From contig NZ_MPHK01000001.1 of the NCBI RefSeq assembly GCF_001957135.1, forward strand, positions 248,001 to 312,000: 64,000 nt of DNA, in the 5' to 3' direction. Below the pieces are notes generated by a model, which was given only the letters and a program-made list of their open reading frames with translations, was not told where the DNA came from and did not search any database. The position numbers were made by a program, and so were the translations under genes. The stretch comes from Shewanella sp. UCD-KL21 (GTDB lineage Bacteria; Pseudomonadota; Gammaproteobacteria; Enterobacterales; Shewanellaceae). Of this stretch, positions 19,799 to 28,952 are shown in pieces; the stretch's first letter is position 1; every line of letters begins with the position of its first letter.

Positions 19799-21451
19799 GT
19801 GAAAAAAGTATTAATGATCGCAGCTGAGAACGATGCCATATCCGGCGCGAAAGTCGGTGGTATGGCTGATGTTATCCGCGACTTGCCACCAGCATTAGCC
19901 TGTGAAGATATTATTGTGGATGTGGCTATGCCAAATTATGGCTACATTGCACAAAGCTATAATGCCGATGATATCGGCACAGTAGCGGTAAAATTTGGCG
20001 CTAATATTGAAATCGTCAGCGTGGCGAAAATGCCCAGACCCAGCCCTGATGGCAATACAAACCTTAATAGCCAAGTTTACTTATTCGAGCATCATTTATT
20101 TAATAGCGAGGGTAATCAAGTTTATAGTGCAGGCAGTAATGATAGGCCCTTTGCAGATGACGCCACTAAGTTTGCCTTATTTAATTTAGCGGTAGCCCAA
20201 GCTTATATTGATGGTTTGATCCCCGAAGTTGATGTGATGCATATGCATGACTGGCACGCCGGAATGCTGGTGATGTTACGGGCATTTGACTCACAATATG
20301 CCATGTTAAAGCAATGCCAATGTGTATTCTCAATTCATAATTTAGCCCTGCAGGGCATAAGACCCATACGTGATGATGTTTCATCATTTGCTGCATGGTT
20401 TCCTGAATTAACGCAGCATTTAACGGATGAGCAAAAAGCCCATTTAAGCGATCCACGATACCCTAATTGTGTAAACCCGATGAAAATGGGTATTGAGCTC
20501 AGTGACAAGGTACATTTAGTGTCGCCGACCTATGCCAATGAGGTGTTAATGGCATCCGATCATCAAAATGGTTTTTTTGGTGGTGAAGGCTTAGAAGCAT
20601 CCATGTTAGACAAACATAATCGTGGCGACATTGTAGGAATACTCAATGGCTGTGTTTATGAAAAAGCTGAAAGCGAATTGACCACTGCAAAACCTGATAA
20701 GAAAACCGCTAACAAATCGATTAATCAGCTATTAGTGAAATCACAAGATGCAGTCATTAAATGGTTAGGCAAAACAGACTCTGCTCGTAGTGTCGATCAA
20801 ATAGCTTTAGCGCGTTTACAACAATGGCAAATGCAACAAATCAACCAAGCGAGCTCGATTGATTTCTTAATGACATCAGTAGGGCGGTTAACAGATCAAA
20901 AGGTGTTGCTGTTACGTCAACCCTATCCCGTTGAAGCAAACAGTGCTGGCCAAAGCCTATTAGACGCTATGCTGATTGAGTTAAAACGATTAAAACCCCA
21001 AGGGGTGTTTATGCTACTGGGGAGTGGCGATCATGTCATAGCCAAAGAGTTTCAACTGGTTGCATCAAGGCACAGTAACTTTGTGTTTATTAATGGCTAT
21101 GATCAGCATTTATCTGATGAACTTTATCAGTTAGGTGATTTGTTTGTCATGCCAAGTAGCTTTGAGCCTTGTGGTATCAGCCAACTATTAGCCATGAAGC
21201 AAGGTCAGGTATGTATTGCCCATGGGGTAGGTGGTTTACGGGATACCATTAGAGATCAGCAAACTGGATGGTTATTTGAAGGTCATAATTTAGCTCACCA
21301 AGCGGAGCAATTTATTCAGGTGTTAATTAACGCCTTAAGCTTGAGTAATGAGCAACCTGAGCAATATCGTCAAATGGGGATTGCTGCCAGTCAAGAACGC
21401 TTTAGCTGGCAACAGGTGGCTAAGCAATATCGCCAGCAGCTATACAGTTAA
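19799..21451 (+). CDS. glgA: Glycogen synthase (ADP-glucose type, GT5), long form
   Basis: Elongates glycogen from ADP-glucose. The N-terminal donor-binding Lys is in KVGGMADVIRDLPPAL (K18), replacing the usual KTGG. The C-terminal SSFEPCGISQLLAMKQG block carries the conserved catalytic Glu. At 550 aa it is some 70 residues longer than the E. coli enzyme. The extra length appears to lie in a Lys/Gln-rich linker between the two Rossmann lobes (about residues 285-350). The start is GTG 19799 with AAAAGG upstream. It is the last gene of the cluster. Confidence 0.92.
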   Translation: MKKVLMIAAENDAISGAKVGGMADVIRDLPPALACEDIIVDVAMPNYGYIAQSYNADDIGTVAVKFGANIEIVSVAKMPRPSPDGNTNLNSQVYLFEHHLFNSEGNQVYSAGSNDRPFADDATKFALFNLAVAQAYIDGLIPEVDVMHMHDWHAGMLVMLRAFDSQYAMLKQCQCVFSIHNLALQGIRPIRDDVSSFAAWFPELTQHLTDEQKAHLSDPRYPNCVNPMKMGIELSDKVHLVSPTYANEVLMASDHQNGFFGGEGLEASMLDKHNRGDIVGILNGCVYEKAESELTTAKPDKKTANKSINQLLVKSQDAVIKWLGKTDSARSVDQIALARLQQWQMQQINQASSIDFLMTSVGRLTDQKVLLLRQPYPVEANSAGQSLLDAMLIELKRLKPQGVFMLLGSGDHVIAKEFQLVASRHSNFVFINGYDQHLSDELYQLGDLFVMPSSFEPCGISQLLAMKQGQVCIAHGVGGLRDTIRDQQTGWLFEGHNLAHQAEQFIQVLINALSLSNEQPEQYRQMGIAASQERFSWQQVAKQYRQQLYS

Positions 21452-21467
21452 AACATGTAAAACACTA

Positions 21468-21526
21468 AGTTAAAGGTTAAGTAAAGCGCACAGTGTTGTT
21501 TGTGAGATTTTACTTAACCCTTAACT
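21468..21526. terminator. Long inverted repeat after glgA (candidate terminator)
   Basis: The 18-nt arms 21468-21485 and 21509-21526 match at 17 of 18 positions around a 23-nt loop that contains a smaller CACA/TGTG pairing. It lies between the convergent glgA and pabB genes. The stem is AT-rich and has no clean T-tract, so a terminator or mRNA 3'-end protector role is inferred. Confidence 0.5.
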
Positions 21527-21560
21527 GAGCTGTTACTATGCTTGAATTAATACGCTTGAA

Positions 21561-22976
21561 TTAGAGTTTTTCTAATATTGGCAGAATTTTACTGATCTTA
21601 TCAAAGCATTCTTGATATTCAGCCTCGGCATTAGAATCTGCCACTACGCCGCCACCAGCCCAGCAATAAATCTTATCTTCTTCAGTCACCAAGGTTCTAA
21701 TGGTAATGCTAGTGTCCATAGTGCCATCTTGACTGATATAACCAATACTGCCGCAATAAATACTGCGTCTTGATGGCTCTAACTCTTCAATAATTTGCAT
21801 AGCTCTAATTTTTGGCGCGCCAGTGATAGAACCACCCGGAAAGGCTGCCTTGATAATATCGATGGCAGACAAATTAGCCGCGAGGGTAGCTTCAATGGTG
21901 CTCACTAAATGATGCACCGCAGGGAAGCTTTCAATATCAAACAATTTGGGCACATTAACTGAGCCTGCAGTGGCCACTTTACTGATGTCATTACGCAGTA
22001 AATCCACAATCATCACGTTTTCAGCGCGATCTTTAATCGAGTTTTGTAACTGCTGAGCATTTTGTTTATCAATTTCTGCATTCGCTGAGCGCGGCAAAGT
22101 GCCCTTAATAGGCTTAGTCGAAATCTTATCACCAGAAAGCTGTATAAATCGCTCCGGTGAAATTGACATGATGCAGTGATTATCCAATCTCAAGAAGGCT
22201 GAAAAGGGCGCTTTATTGGCTGCCGATAAGGCGCAATACGCTTGCCATTCATTGCCATGATAGTTAGCTGAAAATCGCTGAGTCAAATTTATTTGATAGC
22301 AATCACCGGAATGTAAATATTGCTGCACTCGCTTAAAGCTGTGTTGATATTGCTTACTGGTTGTCTGATTTCTCCAAGGAGAACTTAGTTTAAATGCTGG
22401 CTTTATTGATTTGTTATTAGCTAATTGTTTTATAGTGGCATCAATTTTATTCAAAGCAGTATTAAGGGCTATTTGGCCTTGATAATGTATACCAAACCAG
22501 CTTTGCTGCTGATAACAATAAATCAAGCAAAAGTCATAAAAACCCACGCTCATTTCAGGCAAGTGAATATCTTGTTTAGCACTGTCTGGCAGTTTTTCTA
22601 TCACTCTTCCTAAGTCATAACTAAAGCTACCTAATGCGCCGCCACTAAAAGGGAACTTGCATGGCTGTTTTGTCGGGTAAAGTGTTTGTTGCAGCTGAGC
22701 TAGATTATCAAAAACAGCTTGCTTACTATCAAGGCTCGCTAGTAACGGGCTTAACGCTTCATCGACAATAGTGAGTTTACTGAGGTTATTTTGATATGTT
22801 AAACAAGCAATTGGACTAATAACGATAATGTCGTATTTGGCATCAGTGTGAGCTGCATTGGCTGAATCTAAAAGCATAGCCCAAGGCTGGTGGCTGAAAT
22901 ATTCAAACAATGTGTGCGTACTAATATCCCAATCGAGTTGCTGAATTGCCAGTGATTGCTTGCCCCGAGAATGCAT
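21561..22976 (-). CDS. pabB: Aminodeoxychorismate synthase component I
   Basis: Converts chorismate with ammonia (from PabA) to 4-amino-4-deoxychorismate in folate synthesis. The 471-aa protein has the chorismate-binding fold; the PabB-specific PIKGTLPRS motif with its Lys around residue 287 separates it from TrpE (which has PIAGT). GGSITGAPKIRAM and the C-terminal GGGVVADS block are also present. The pabA partner is not in the window. The neighbour expected from E. coli, nudL, is displaced by the glycogen cluster. Confidence 0.93.
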   Translation of the reverse strand: MHSRGKQSLAIQQLDWDISTHTLFEYFSHQPWAMLLDSANAAHTDAKYDIIVISPIACLTYQNNLSKLTIVDEALSPLLASLDSKQAVFDNLAQLQQTLYPTKQPCKFPFSGGALGSFSYDLGRVIEKLPDSAKQDIHLPEMSVGFYDFCLIYCYQQQSWFGIHYQGQIALNTALNKIDATIKQLANNKSIKPAFKLSSPWRNQTTSKQYQHSFKRVQQYLHSGDCYQINLTQRFSANYHGNEWQAYCALSAANKAPFSAFLRLDNHCIMSISPERFIQLSGDKISTKPIKGTLPRSANAEIDKQNAQQLQNSIKDRAENVMIVDLLRNDISKVATAGSVNVPKLFDIESFPAVHHLVSTIEATLAANLSAIDIIKAAFPGGSITGAPKIRAMQIIEELEPSRRSIYCGSIGYISQDGTMDTSITIRTLVTEEDKIYCWAGGGVVADSNAEAEYQECFDKISKILPILEKL

Positions 22977-23133
22977 GTTGTAACCTATTTAAAATGTGAT
23001 GTAGCCCAAAAACGTTGGAAAGAGTATCATATTGTCCTTGAAAGGATTAATAGCTAATTGAATGCAATTTTAAAATTGTGTTCATATAAAAATAACACAA
23101 GTTATGCCGCAATGGCTGCTGGAGCGCCCCTAT

Positions 23134-24675
23134 ATGTCTACAAACTCATCTGCTAATGTCGTGATCAAGCAAGCTGACTTTATTGAAAGCATTGCTGATT
23201 CTCTGCAGTATATTTCGTACTACCATCCTAAAGATTTCGTTGATGCAATGGCTAAGGCCTACGATCGTGAAGAAAGCGAGGCAGCAAAAGATGCTATCGC
23301 GCAGATTTTGATTAACTCGCGTATGTCAGCTGAAGGTAAGCGTCCTTTATGCCAAGACACTGGGATTGTGACTACCTTTGTAAAAATTGGTATGGCAGTG
23401 CAGTGGGACAAAACCGATATGACGGTTCAAGAAATGGTAGATGAAGGCGTACGCCAAGCTTACCTGAATCCTGATAACCCTTTACGTGCCTCAATCGTTG
23501 CCGATCCTGCTGGTACCCGTAAAAACACCCGCGATAACACACCTTCTGTGGTTCATATTGATATGGTGCCAGGTAATCATATTGAAGTGATGATCGCAGC
23601 AAAAGGTGGCGGCTCAGAAAACAAATCTAAAATGGTGATGTTAAACCCGTCAGATGATATTGCTGCGTGGGTTGAAAAAACCTTACCGACTATGGGCGCA
23701 GGTTGGTGTCCGCCAGGTATGTTAGGCATAGGTATTGGTGGCACAGCTGAAAAAGCCGCGGTACTTGCCAAAGAGTCGTTAATGGACCCGGTTGATATCC
23801 ATGAGCTAATGGAGCGCGGCGCTGAAACCACTGAAGAAAAGCTGCGTTTAGATATCTTCGAACGTGCCAACAATACGGGTATTGGCGCGCAAGGCTTAGG
23901 CGGCTTAACCACGGTACTTGATATTAAAATTAAATCAGTGCCGACTCACGCAGCGTCAAAACCTGTGGTAATGATCCCTAACTGCGCCGCAACACGTCAC
24001 GTGCATTTCCACTTAGATGGTACTGGCCCTGCTGACTTAGTGCCGCCATCATTAGCTGATTGGCCTGAAATCACCCGTGAAGCCGGTGAGAATACTCATC
24101 GTGTTAATTTAGACACTGTCACTCAAGCTGAAATTGAAACTTGGAAAAGCGGCGATACCTTATTACTGAACGGTAAAATGCTAACAGGTCGTGATGCGGC
24201 TCATAAACGCATTCAAACCTTGATTGAATCAGGTGAAGGTTTACCTGAAGGCGTCGACTTTACTGGTAAATTTATTTACTACGTAGGGCCTGTTGACCCA
24301 GTAGGCGATGAAGTTGTGGGTCCTGCAGGCCCAACAACCGCGACTCGTATGGATAAGTTCACTGATCTTATGCTAGATAAAACAGGTTTAATGGGCATGA
24401 TTGGTAAGTCTGAACGTGGGCCACAAACCGTTGAATCAATCAAAAAACACAAAGCCGTGTATTTAATGGCTGTCGGCGGCGCTGCTTACTTAGTATCTAA
24501 AGCGATTAAGAAATCACGTGTGGTGGCTTTTGAAGACTTAGGTATGGAAGCTATCTATGAATTTGATGTTCAAGATATGCCGGTTACCGTAGCTGTGGAT
24601 ACTCAAGGGGTTAACGCCCATGAAACAGGCCCGGCAATTTGGAAAATTAATATTGCCAATGCAAAAGCCCAATAA
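23134..24675 (+). CDS. Fumarate hydratase, class I (4Fe-4S)
   Basis: Interconverts fumarate and malate in the TCA cycle using an oxygen-sensitive 4Fe-4S cluster. The N-terminal alpha-like domain carries RPLCQDTGIV (Cys73) and AGWCPPGMLGIGIGGT. A further Cys sits in PNCAATRHVHFHLDGTG, giving the three cluster ligands, and the C-terminal beta domain (VGPAGPTTATRMDKF) is fused. The 513-aa length is right for a fused FumA/FumB-type enzyme. ATG 23134 has GGAG 9 nt upstream and is preferred to ATG 23104. Confidence 0.93.
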   Translation: MSTNSSANVVIKQADFIESIADSLQYISYYHPKDFVDAMAKAYDREESEAAKDAIAQILINSRMSAEGKRPLCQDTGIVTTFVKIGMAVQWDKTDMTVQEMVDEGVRQAYLNPDNPLRASIVADPAGTRKNTRDNTPSVVHIDMVPGNHIEVMIAAKGGGSENKSKMVMLNPSDDIAAWVEKTLPTMGAGWCPPGMLGIGIGGTAEKAAVLAKESLMDPVDIHELMERGAETTEEKLRLDIFERANNTGIGAQGLGGLTTVLDIKIKSVPTHAASKPVVMIPNCAATRHVHFHLDGTGPADLVPPSLADWPEITREAGENTHRVNLDTVTQAEIETWKSGDTLLLNGKMLTGRDAAHKRIQTLIESGEGLPEGVDFTGKFIYYVGPVDPVGDEVVGPAGPTTATRMDKFTDLMLDKTGLMGMIGKSERGPQTVESIKKHKAVYLMAVGGAAYLVSKAIKKSRVVAFEDLGMEAIYEFDVQDMPVTVAVDTQGVNAHETGPAIWKINIANAKAQ

Positions 24676-24738
24676 GCGTTAATTTGATTTCACGTTATGG
24701 TTTTTGTGGTTAATTTAGTCAAATAGTACAAATAATCT

Positions 24739-24785
24739 CGCTCAGGTTTGGATTGTGTCAAAATCCTATTGCCTGAGCGTTTTTG
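24739..24785 (+). terminator. Terminator after fumarase
   Basis: CGCTCAGG (24739-24746) pairs with CCTGAGCG (24772-24779), with additional inner GGATT/AATCC pairing, followed by TTTTTGTTT. Confidence 0.85.
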
Positions 24786-24959
24786 TTTGGGTAGTGTGCT
24801 ATCAGTAATTAATTTTGGTTTTTTGAAACAGTGTAGCTTCAGTCTGTAAACTGTTTAATAACAGCATTCATTGATTAATTATTTTGCTGTGATGTTAGAC
24901 CATAAAAAATAACACAGGCATTGGTAACACAACAAAAATTAAAAAGAGAACTTCATCAA

Positions 24960-27020
24960 ATGAAAAAATCGTCACTTTTACTCGCTATTGCAACGGCAGG
25001 CTTTGCCTTGTCAGTACAAGCAGCAGAGCCCGCTAAAACCCCGTTTAATGTTCAACAACTTGTAAAGCTGAATAAGCTTCATTCTGCAGCTGTATCCAAT
25101 GATGGCAGCAAGTTAGTATATGCCGTTAAGTTAATTGACGAGCAGGGCGACAGTAGCTCAGATTTATATTTATTGGATCTGAGTGATAAAAATGCCAAGC
25201 CAGTTCAAATTACCTCACATAAAGGCACTGAACATGACGTGACTTTTAGTGTTGATGGTAAATCAATTTACTTCTTAGCTGCGCGCAATGGTTCAAGCCA
25301 ATTGTTTAACTTGCCACTTACCGGTGGTGAAGCAATGCAAGTGACTGACTTACCATTGGATATCAATGGCTATAAGTTATCAAATGACGGTAAACAAGTG
25401 GTCATGAACATGCGGGTGTTTCCTGACTGTAAAGACTTAGCTTGTACGGTTGAGCGTATTGAGGCTGAAGAAAACAAAAAGACCACGGGTCGTGAATACA
25501 AACAACTCATGGTTCGCCATTGGGATACATGGGAAGATCATGCCCGTAACCATTTGTTTGTTGGTCAGCTAAATGGCAAGCCAGTAACAGATGTTGTTGA
25601 TGTTACTCAAGGTTTAGATACTGAAACCCCGCCAAAGCCTTTTTCAGGCATGGAAGAGGTGACTTTTACCGCAGATGGTAAACACATTGTTTATAGCGCC
25701 AAAGCCCCAAGCAAAGATCAAGCATGGACGACCAACTATGATCTATGGAAAGTGTCTGTTGCTGGTGGCACGGCTGAAAACCTAACCCCTGATAACAAAG
25801 CGTGGGATGCACAGCCGACTTATTCTAAAGATGGCCGTCAACTGGCTTATCTTGCGATGAGTAAGCCTGGTTTTGAAGCTGACCGTTACCGCATTATGTT
25901 ACGTGACACAGTCACAGGCGCTGAAAAAGAAGTGGCGCCTTTATGGGATCGCAGTCCAAGTTCACTGACTTTCAGTGATGATGGCCGCACGCTTTATGTA
26001 ACAGCCCAAGATGTAGGTCAAGTAAGCATCTTTGAAGTTAACACTCAGTTTGGTGATGTGCGTCCTATTTACAATGATGGCAGCAACAACCTTGTCGCAG
26101 TGACAGAGTCAGGGCTTATTTTCAGCAACAAATCATTAGTTGAGCCGGGCGATTTATATAAAATTAGCCTTGAAGGTGAAAACCTTACTCGCTTAACCAA
26201 TGTTAATGAAGACAAATTAGCTGAAATTCAGTTTGGTGAGTTCCAGCAGTTTAACTTCAAAGGTTGGAACAACGAGACGGTACACGGTTACTGGATTAAA
26301 CCTGCTAATTATGAAGCCGGTAAAAAATACCCAATCGCTTATTTAGTTCACGGTGGCCCGCAAGGTTCATTTGGTAACTCATTCAGTGGTCGCTGGAATG
26401 CTCAGCTTTGGGCAGGCGCGGGCTACGGTGTGGTTATGGTCGACTTCCATGGTTCAACCGGTTATGGACAAGCCTTTACTGACTCAATCACGCAAGATTG
26501 GGGCGGTAAGCCACTTGAAGATTTACAAAAAGGCTTAGCGGCTGTTGGTCAGCAACAAAAGTGGCTAGATACTGATAATGCTTGTGCATTAGGTGGCTCA
26601 TATGGCGGCTACATGATGAACTGGATCCAAGGTAATTGGAGCGATGGCTTTAAGTGTCTTGTAAACCACGCTGGTCTATTTGATATGCGTAGCATGTACC
26701 ACGTCACTGAAGAACTTTGGTTCCCTGAGTATGAATTTGGTGGCACTTACACTGAAAATAAAGAACTATACGAGAAGTTTAATCCAGTTAACTATGTAGA
26801 AAACTGGAACACGCCCATGTTAGTGATTCACGGTGAGAAAGACTACCGCGTGCCTTATGGTCAAGGACTAGCGGCATTTACTTACATGCAACGTAACGAT
26901 ATTCCATCAGAGCTATTAATGTTCCCTGATGAGAACCATTGGATCTTAAATCAAGATAATCTACAACAATGGTACAAAAACGTACTAGGTTGGATGGATC
27001 GCTGGACTGAAAACAAATAG
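24960..27020 (+). CDS. Exported S9-family serine peptidase (DPP5/acylaminoacyl-peptidase type)
   Basis: A 686-aa protein with a signal peptide (MKKSSLLLAIATAGFALSVQA, probable cleavage before AEP), so periplasmic. An N-terminal WD40-like beta-propeller is followed by an alpha/beta-hydrolase domain with nucleophile S547 in GGSYGGYMM, D628 in HGEKDYRVP and H660 in FPDENHWI. Such enzymes cleave dipeptides or acylated residues from peptides. ATG 24960 starts the signal peptide; the longer frame from 24921 would bury it. Two Cys (in DCKDLACTVE) may form a disulphide. Confidence 0.9.
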   Translation: MKKSSLLLAIATAGFALSVQAAEPAKTPFNVQQLVKLNKLHSAAVSNDGSKLVYAVKLIDEQGDSSSDLYLLDLSDKNAKPVQITSHKGTEHDVTFSVDGKSIYFLAARNGSSQLFNLPLTGGEAMQVTDLPLDINGYKLSNDGKQVVMNMRVFPDCKDLACTVERIEAEENKKTTGREYKQLMVRHWDTWEDHARNHLFVGQLNGKPVTDVVDVTQGLDTETPPKPFSGMEEVTFTADGKHIVYSAKAPSKDQAWTTNYDLWKVSVAGGTAENLTPDNKAWDAQPTYSKDGRQLAYLAMSKPGFEADRYRIMLRDTVTGAEKEVAPLWDRSPSSLTFSDDGRTLYVTAQDVGQVSIFEVNTQFGDVRPIYNDGSNNLVAVTESGLIFSNKSLVEPGDLYKISLEGENLTRLTNVNEDKLAEIQFGEFQQFNFKGWNNETVHGYWIKPANYEAGKKYPIAYLVHGGPQGSFGNSFSGRWNAQLWAGAGYGVVMVDFHGSTGYGQAFTDSITQDWGGKPLEDLQKGLAAVGQQQKWLDTDNACALGGSYGGYMMNWIQGNWSDGFKCLVNHAGLFDMRSMYHVTEELWFPEYEFGGTYTENKELYEKFNPVNYVENWNTPMLVIHGEKDYRVPYGQGLAAFTYMQRNDIPSELLMFPDENHWILNQDNLQQWYKNVLGWMDRWTENK

Positions 27021-27037
27021 TTTTCGCTTAAGCAAAC

Positions 27038-27070
27038 AAAAAAGAGATGCTATTTAGCATCTCTTTTTTT
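27038..27070 (+). terminator. Terminator after the S9 peptidase
   Basis: AAAAAAGAGATGC and GCATCTCTTTTTT form a perfect 13-bp stem around TATTTA, with A- and T-tracts on its flanks. It may also terminate the small minus-strand ORF at 27115-27273. Confidence 0.92.
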
Positions 27071-27114
27071 ATGGGCTTTAAAAATAAAATAGCCTGATAT
27101 TGGGAATTTATCAG

Positions 27115-27273
27115 CTAGATAGCATCGTGGTTGGTTTTATCGACTATATTGAGTTCAGGAGTAGGGTACTTTTGACCCGTTTTAGTCATGCATAAAAGAT
27201 AGGCTAACCTTCTTCGTGAACCAGTGATTTTACGGTGACCGTTTTTATGACTGATTCTATTACGTTTAACCAT
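27115..27273 (-). CDS. Unrecognised 52-aa basic small protein (candidate)
   Basis: An ORF too short for the usual cut-off. ATG 27273 is preceded by a strong AGAGGT ribosome site 5 nt upstream and the frame runs to TAG at 27115. The N-terminal half is highly basic (starts MVKRNRISHKNGHRKITGSR, then RRLAYLLCMTK); the C-terminal half is neutral to acidic and ends in NHDAI. It has no signal peptide or membrane helix. It resembles a small nucleic-acid-binding or ribosome-associated peptide, but I do not recognise the family. Its 3' end is close to the bidirectional-looking hairpin at 27038-27070. Confidence 0.5.
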   Translation of the reverse strand: MVKRNRISHKNGHRKITGSRRRLAYLLCMTKTGQKYPTPELNIVDKTNHDAI

Positions 27274-27619
27274 AGTGACCTCTATCTACTTAATATAGGG
27301 TTTTAGGCGCATTAAGTAGCTAACATTCAATAATGGTGTTTATTGTATCAAAAAAATGCTTACTGATGACTTTTAGCAGCCATTTTTATTGATTTACGTC
27401 ATTAAATTTCATTTATGTCGTTAGCAGTAGTTGTAAGCATTGAACTTTGTTAGTTGGCTCCGAAAGCTATGGTGGTAAACGCTAATTAAGGCTCAGATTA
27501 GATTTATTATTACCTAGGTCAAACTTGCTAAAAAATCTCATTTGTAAAATGGCCAAAAAGCAGTAGAGTTGCGCGATTATTTTTTTGACCACAAAACCAT
27601 TGATATAGAGGGTAAGCTC
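27274..27619. other. Intergenic region upstream of marC-like gene
   Basis: About 345 bp, AT-rich, between the divergent 52-aa ORF and the MarC-family gene. No further ORF or strong hairpin is visible. Confidence 0.5.
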
Positions 27620-28252
27620 GTGGATTTAATGCTTTACGTTAAGTTTTTCTTAGGATTGATAGCAATTATCAACCCTGTGGGCTTATTGCCTGTGTTTGTG
27701 ACCTTAACCAGTCACCAAACTGAGGTAGAACGTAACCATACAGGTAAAGTTGCCAACTTTGCCGTGGTGATTATTTTGCTGACCACGATTTTTATTGGAG
27801 AGCATATTTTAAATATGTTCAGTATCTCTTTATCAGCCTTTAGAATTGCCGGTGGCAGTTTGATTGCCATCATTGCAATGTCGATGCTGCAGGGTAAATT
27901 GAGCCAAGTGAAACGTAACCAAGAAGAAGATCGCGAAGCATCAGGCATGGACTCGGTTGCAGTTGTGCCGCTTGCATTGCCCTTAATGGCAGGCCCTGGT
28001 GCCATTAGTTCTGTTATCGTATTTTCTTCTACTAATAACTCATTAGTGGACATGATTGGTATGTCTATCACCGTGATCATTTTTGGTTTAATGAGTTTTG
28101 GACTGTTCAGAATGGCGCCGATTATTTTTAAGGTACTCGGTACTACAGGCATTAACGTCATCACACGTTTAATGGGTCTGTTAATGCTTTCAATTGGTAT
28201 TGAAGTGATAGCTGCCGGTATTAAAGGTTTATTCCCAACGCTAATGAGTTAG
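27620..28252 (+). CDS. MarC/UPF0056-family integral membrane protein
   Basis: A 210-aa inner-membrane protein with about six hydrophobic helices, beginning MLYVKFFLGLIAIINPVGLL and containing the family block PLALPLMAGPGAIS. A polar loop (about residues 94-110, KLSQVKRNQEEDREASG) splits two three-helix halves. E. coli relatives are YchE, YhgN and MarC; the transported substrate is unknown. I chose GTG 27620 because AGAGGG lies 7 nt upstream; a longer TTG start (27569) would add a soluble tail that does not fit, and ATG 27629 is the other option. Confidence 0.85.
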   Translation: MDLMLYVKFFLGLIAIINPVGLLPVFVTLTSHQTEVERNHTGKVANFAVVIILLTTIFIGEHILNMFSISLSAFRIAGGSLIAIIAMSMLQGKLSQVKRNQEEDREASGMDSVAVVPLALPLMAGPGAISSVIVFSSTNNSLVDMIGMSITVIIFGLMSFGLFRMAPIIFKVLGTTGINVITRLMGLLMLSIGIEVIAAGIKGLFPTLMS

Positions 28253-28351
28253 CTTATAAGCTAATAACGCGCTTTATTTAATCAATCGAGCGACGGAATT
28301 GCTCGATTTGAACAGCAAACGTTCAAGAGTTTGTAAAACATCGATTTCTGC

Positions 28352-28387
28352 TTGACCTGATATACGCATTTGCGTAAAGTACCGCTC
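28352..28387 (+). promoter_or_regulatory. Candidate promoter for tRNA-Ser
   Basis: TTGACC (28352-28357), a 17-nt spacer, TAAAGT (28375-28380) and a GC-rich discriminator ACCGCTCG resemble a stable-RNA promoter. It would give a leader of about 110 nt before the tRNA, which is long, so an unseen nearer promoter is possible. Confidence 0.45.
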
Positions 28388-28500
28388 GTTCTACATCGTA
28401 AGGTTTTTCATAATTACCTTATATTCAATAGTGTTAGCTTATAGCAGTATAGATAAATAGAACCGTGCCACTCACACGTTAAAATGACTGCAACAAATAA

Positions 28501-28588
28501 GGTGACGTGTCCGAGTGGCTGAAGGAGCACGCCTGGAAAGTGTGTAAAGGGCAACCTTTCGAGAGTTCGAATCTCTCCGTCACCGCCA
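28501..28588 (+). tRNA. tRNA-Ser(GGA)
   Basis: An 88-nt class II tRNA with a long variable arm (TAAAGGGCAACCTTTC), anticodon GGA in CTGGAAAGT, T-arm GAGAGTTCGAATCTCTC and encoded CCA. The acceptor stem GGTGACG pairs with CGTCACC. Confidence 0.97.
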
Positions 28589-28952
28589 AATTTCCCAGCT
28601 TTACTTACTTTATAAATTCCCGCAATTATTAATATAATCCCACTTTTTGTAAGTGTTTAGTATTGATTACGCATCAGTAATTAGTCATAACTATAAAACG
28701 CTCTGCATAAAACTCTCTGCATAAAAACTTTGCATAAAAACTTTGCAAGCCTCAATCCGTAATTCTGCAGCTATATTTAGCCTCATTGCAGTTATTTATA
28801 CCATTGTAAGTCGGCACTCATTCAAGTGATATAGCCACTATGTATGTTAATATTTTGTTGTTTTGACTCAGTGGTTTAGCTAAACTAATTTTTCTTTCAA
28901 TTTTTTTGCGACGTTAAATGGATTTAGGTATTTAATTAAAGGGGATTTTTAT
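28589..28952. other. Intergenic region after tRNA-Ser with short tandem repeats
   Basis: About 360 bp without a gene. At 28701-28747 there is a run of near-identical 12-13-nt units (CTCTGCATAAAA, CTCTGCATAAAAA, CTTTGCATAAAAA, CTTTGCA). No terminator hairpin is obvious after the tRNA. Confidence 0.55.

Noticed and set aside
9193..21451. Glycogen cluster as recently acquired foreign DNA
   Set aside because: Base composition and codon choice look like the flanking genes, and no integrase, repeats or tRNA target border it. Translocation within the lineage is simpler.
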